Assembly: GCA_013398955.1 (NCBI GenBank) | Contig: VWPU01023651.1 | Coordinates: forward strand, 513,572 to 577,571 | Length of the DNA: 64,000 nt | Source: Callaeas wilsoni | Lineage: Eukaryota; Chordata; Aves; Passeriformes; Callaeidae | Direction: 5' to 3' | Shown: piece after piece, positions 62,978 to 64,000 of the stretch | How positions within the stretch are numbered: position 1 is the stretch's first letter | Layout: each line of letters begins with the position of its first letter | Notes under the pieces: model-generated | Told to the model about the DNA's origin: nothing | Seen by the model: only the letters and a program-made list of their open reading frames with translations | Database searches by the model: none | Translations under genes and position numbers: made by a program

Positions 62978-63231
62978 CAGAGTCACAGATGCTCACACAC
63001 GGTCCGAGTTTCGGGGCGCGCAGAGGGCAGCCCTCGGCAGGGCGGAGGGGATGGGGAGCCCGCAGCGAGCAGCTCCAGCAAAGCCTGGCAGGGACGAGGG
63101 GACACGGCTGCTGCCCCCGCTGTCCCGGACAGAGCGCTCTTCCAGCTCCAGCCAGCACCCCGACTCCGGAGCCTGTGAATGGGGAGGGCAAGTCGACCCC
63201 TCCCTCCTAAAAACATTGAGGAAAAAATAGA

Positions 63232-63254
63232 TGGACAGACAGATAGACAGACAC
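63232..63254 (+). repeat. short (GACA/GATA)n tract
   Basis: GGACAGACAGATAGACAGACA is a short imperfect tetranucleotide repeat inside the AT-richer gap of the CpG island. Confidence 0.85.
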
Positions 63255-64000
63255 AAATTCGAACAGGCAGGTCCTCCGGTAACACCCGTCTCTCCCCAGC
63301 CCAAGCAGCTGCAGCCAGTCCCCAGGCTCAGCCAAGACCAACTGCAGCTGAAGAGCAACGAACAGACACGCACACCCCTTCGCCCTCGCTGCCACAAGTT
63401 AATAAAACAAACAAACAAAAAACTATCAAAAAGCCACCACCAAAAAAAAACCCTACAAAATAAAAGCACTTAAAAAGCGGCGAGGAAATTTTTAAAACAT
63501 GAAAACTCAGCTCTTGCCTGCTTGCGAGCTAAACCCCGGTGAGAAGCGGGGAGCGCACCCGGGGCAGCCTCCCACTGCTGCACCTTGCAGGGCAGAGCGG
63601 GAGCGGGACTGGCCGCTGACAGGGAGCGGCGCGGAGATGGGAGCGGGATACGGGCACAGTGCAGGGACGGTGCCGCGGCGGAGTCCCCGCGGCAGAAGTT
63701 TCCTCGAGTCGCGGCCGCAGCCGCCGGAGCCCCCGCGCACCGCCGAGTTTGCCCGGCGGAAAGTTTCTCTGCCATCGCCTCCGCGCCCCTCCCCGAGCCC
63801 CAGGCGGGTACGCACCGGCCGGCTCAGCTCCGAGCGCTGCCCCTCGGCCTCCCGCGCTGGGTCTCCATGCTGCCTTGGGCGCCGCCGGGCTGTGCCGAGA
63901 GGCAAAGAGAGAGGGGAGAGGGGCGCTCCCCGGCCGGCGCCGCGCCGAGCTCAGCGCAGCCCAGCGCAGCCTGCCGGGAGCGCGGCCCGTGCCCGCCTCC

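Larger units (their letters stand above)
62890..64000. promoter_or_regulatory. CpG island and probable promoter / first exon region (partial)
   Basis: GC and CpG rise from about 62890 and become very high between about 63530 and the window end. There are many CGCG, CCGCGG and GC-box-like words, for example near 63670-63720 and 63780-63800. A somewhat less GC-rich interval, about 63190-63470, splits a shoulder from the core. In birds such islands mark promoters of housekeeping and developmental genes. No TATA box is seen in the core, as expected for CpG-island promoters. Direction is unresolved: both strands have open frames, and the island continues past the window. The 5' untranslated region or first coding exon is probably here or just outside. 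Confidence 0.8.

Noticed and set aside
20341..63420. Regular short repeats considered as a CRISPR-like array
   Set aside because: The repeats are simple microsatellites without unique spacers, and the genome is a vertebrate one.
63507..63905. 132-codon minus-strand open frame in the CpG island
   Set aside because: Long frames on both strands are expected at this GC level. I keep it only as part of the promoter discussion, not as a coding call.

Overview
This window looks like non-coding DNA from a bird genome. The main evidence is the repeat content. The only LINEs I recognise are CR1 elements, and several keep the CR1-type 3' end made of short repeats of the form attctatga. There are also two LTR insertions of endogenous-retrovirus type, and I see no mammalian SINE or L1. 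Passerine affinity is only suggested, because the LTR at 52086-53032 resembles passerine LTRs I remember. No bacterial gene organisation is present. The open reading frames are short, overlap on both strands, and look like chance frames or transposon remnants. I report no host protein-coding exon with confidence.

Layout: positions 1-24136 are mostly unique, AT-leaning DNA. They hold a TATA-containing, GC-richer promoter-like patch near 6460-6700, a CR1 tail (8725-8985), two stretches that look like candidate conserved non-coding sequence (12170-12260 and 15030-15420), and two further short CR1 pieces (19155-19295 and 21265-21445). At 24137-24929 there is an internally deleted endogenous retrovirus. 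It has a 414-bp 5' LTR, a lysine-tRNA-type primer binding site, a leader with a splice-donor-like site, a broken start of gag, and only the last 28 bp of the 3' LTR. It is bounded by a 6-bp target duplication with one mismatch. From 24930 to 52080 there is unique DNA with five short CR1 copies and a candidate regulatory patch carrying two octamer motifs (27114-27154). At 52086-53032 lies a 947-bp solo LTR, probably in minus orientation, between perfect GTAAC duplications. At 55255-57160 lies the longest CR1 copy, in plus orientation, with recognisable reverse-transcriptase motifs but many breaks. At 58702-59413 there is a minus-strand CR1 piece.

The right end (about 62890-64000) climbs steeply in GC and CpG content. 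It is best read as the edge of a CpG-island promoter with a first exon at or beyond the window boundary. The simplest reading is that the preceding 63 kb is either a very large first intron of a gene transcribed leftward, or the intergenic flank of a gene transcribed rightward. The sequence alone does not decide between them. I found no convincing new biological system. The items most worth checking are the deleted retrovirus, the solo LTR, the edge CpG island, and the TATA patch near 6460.
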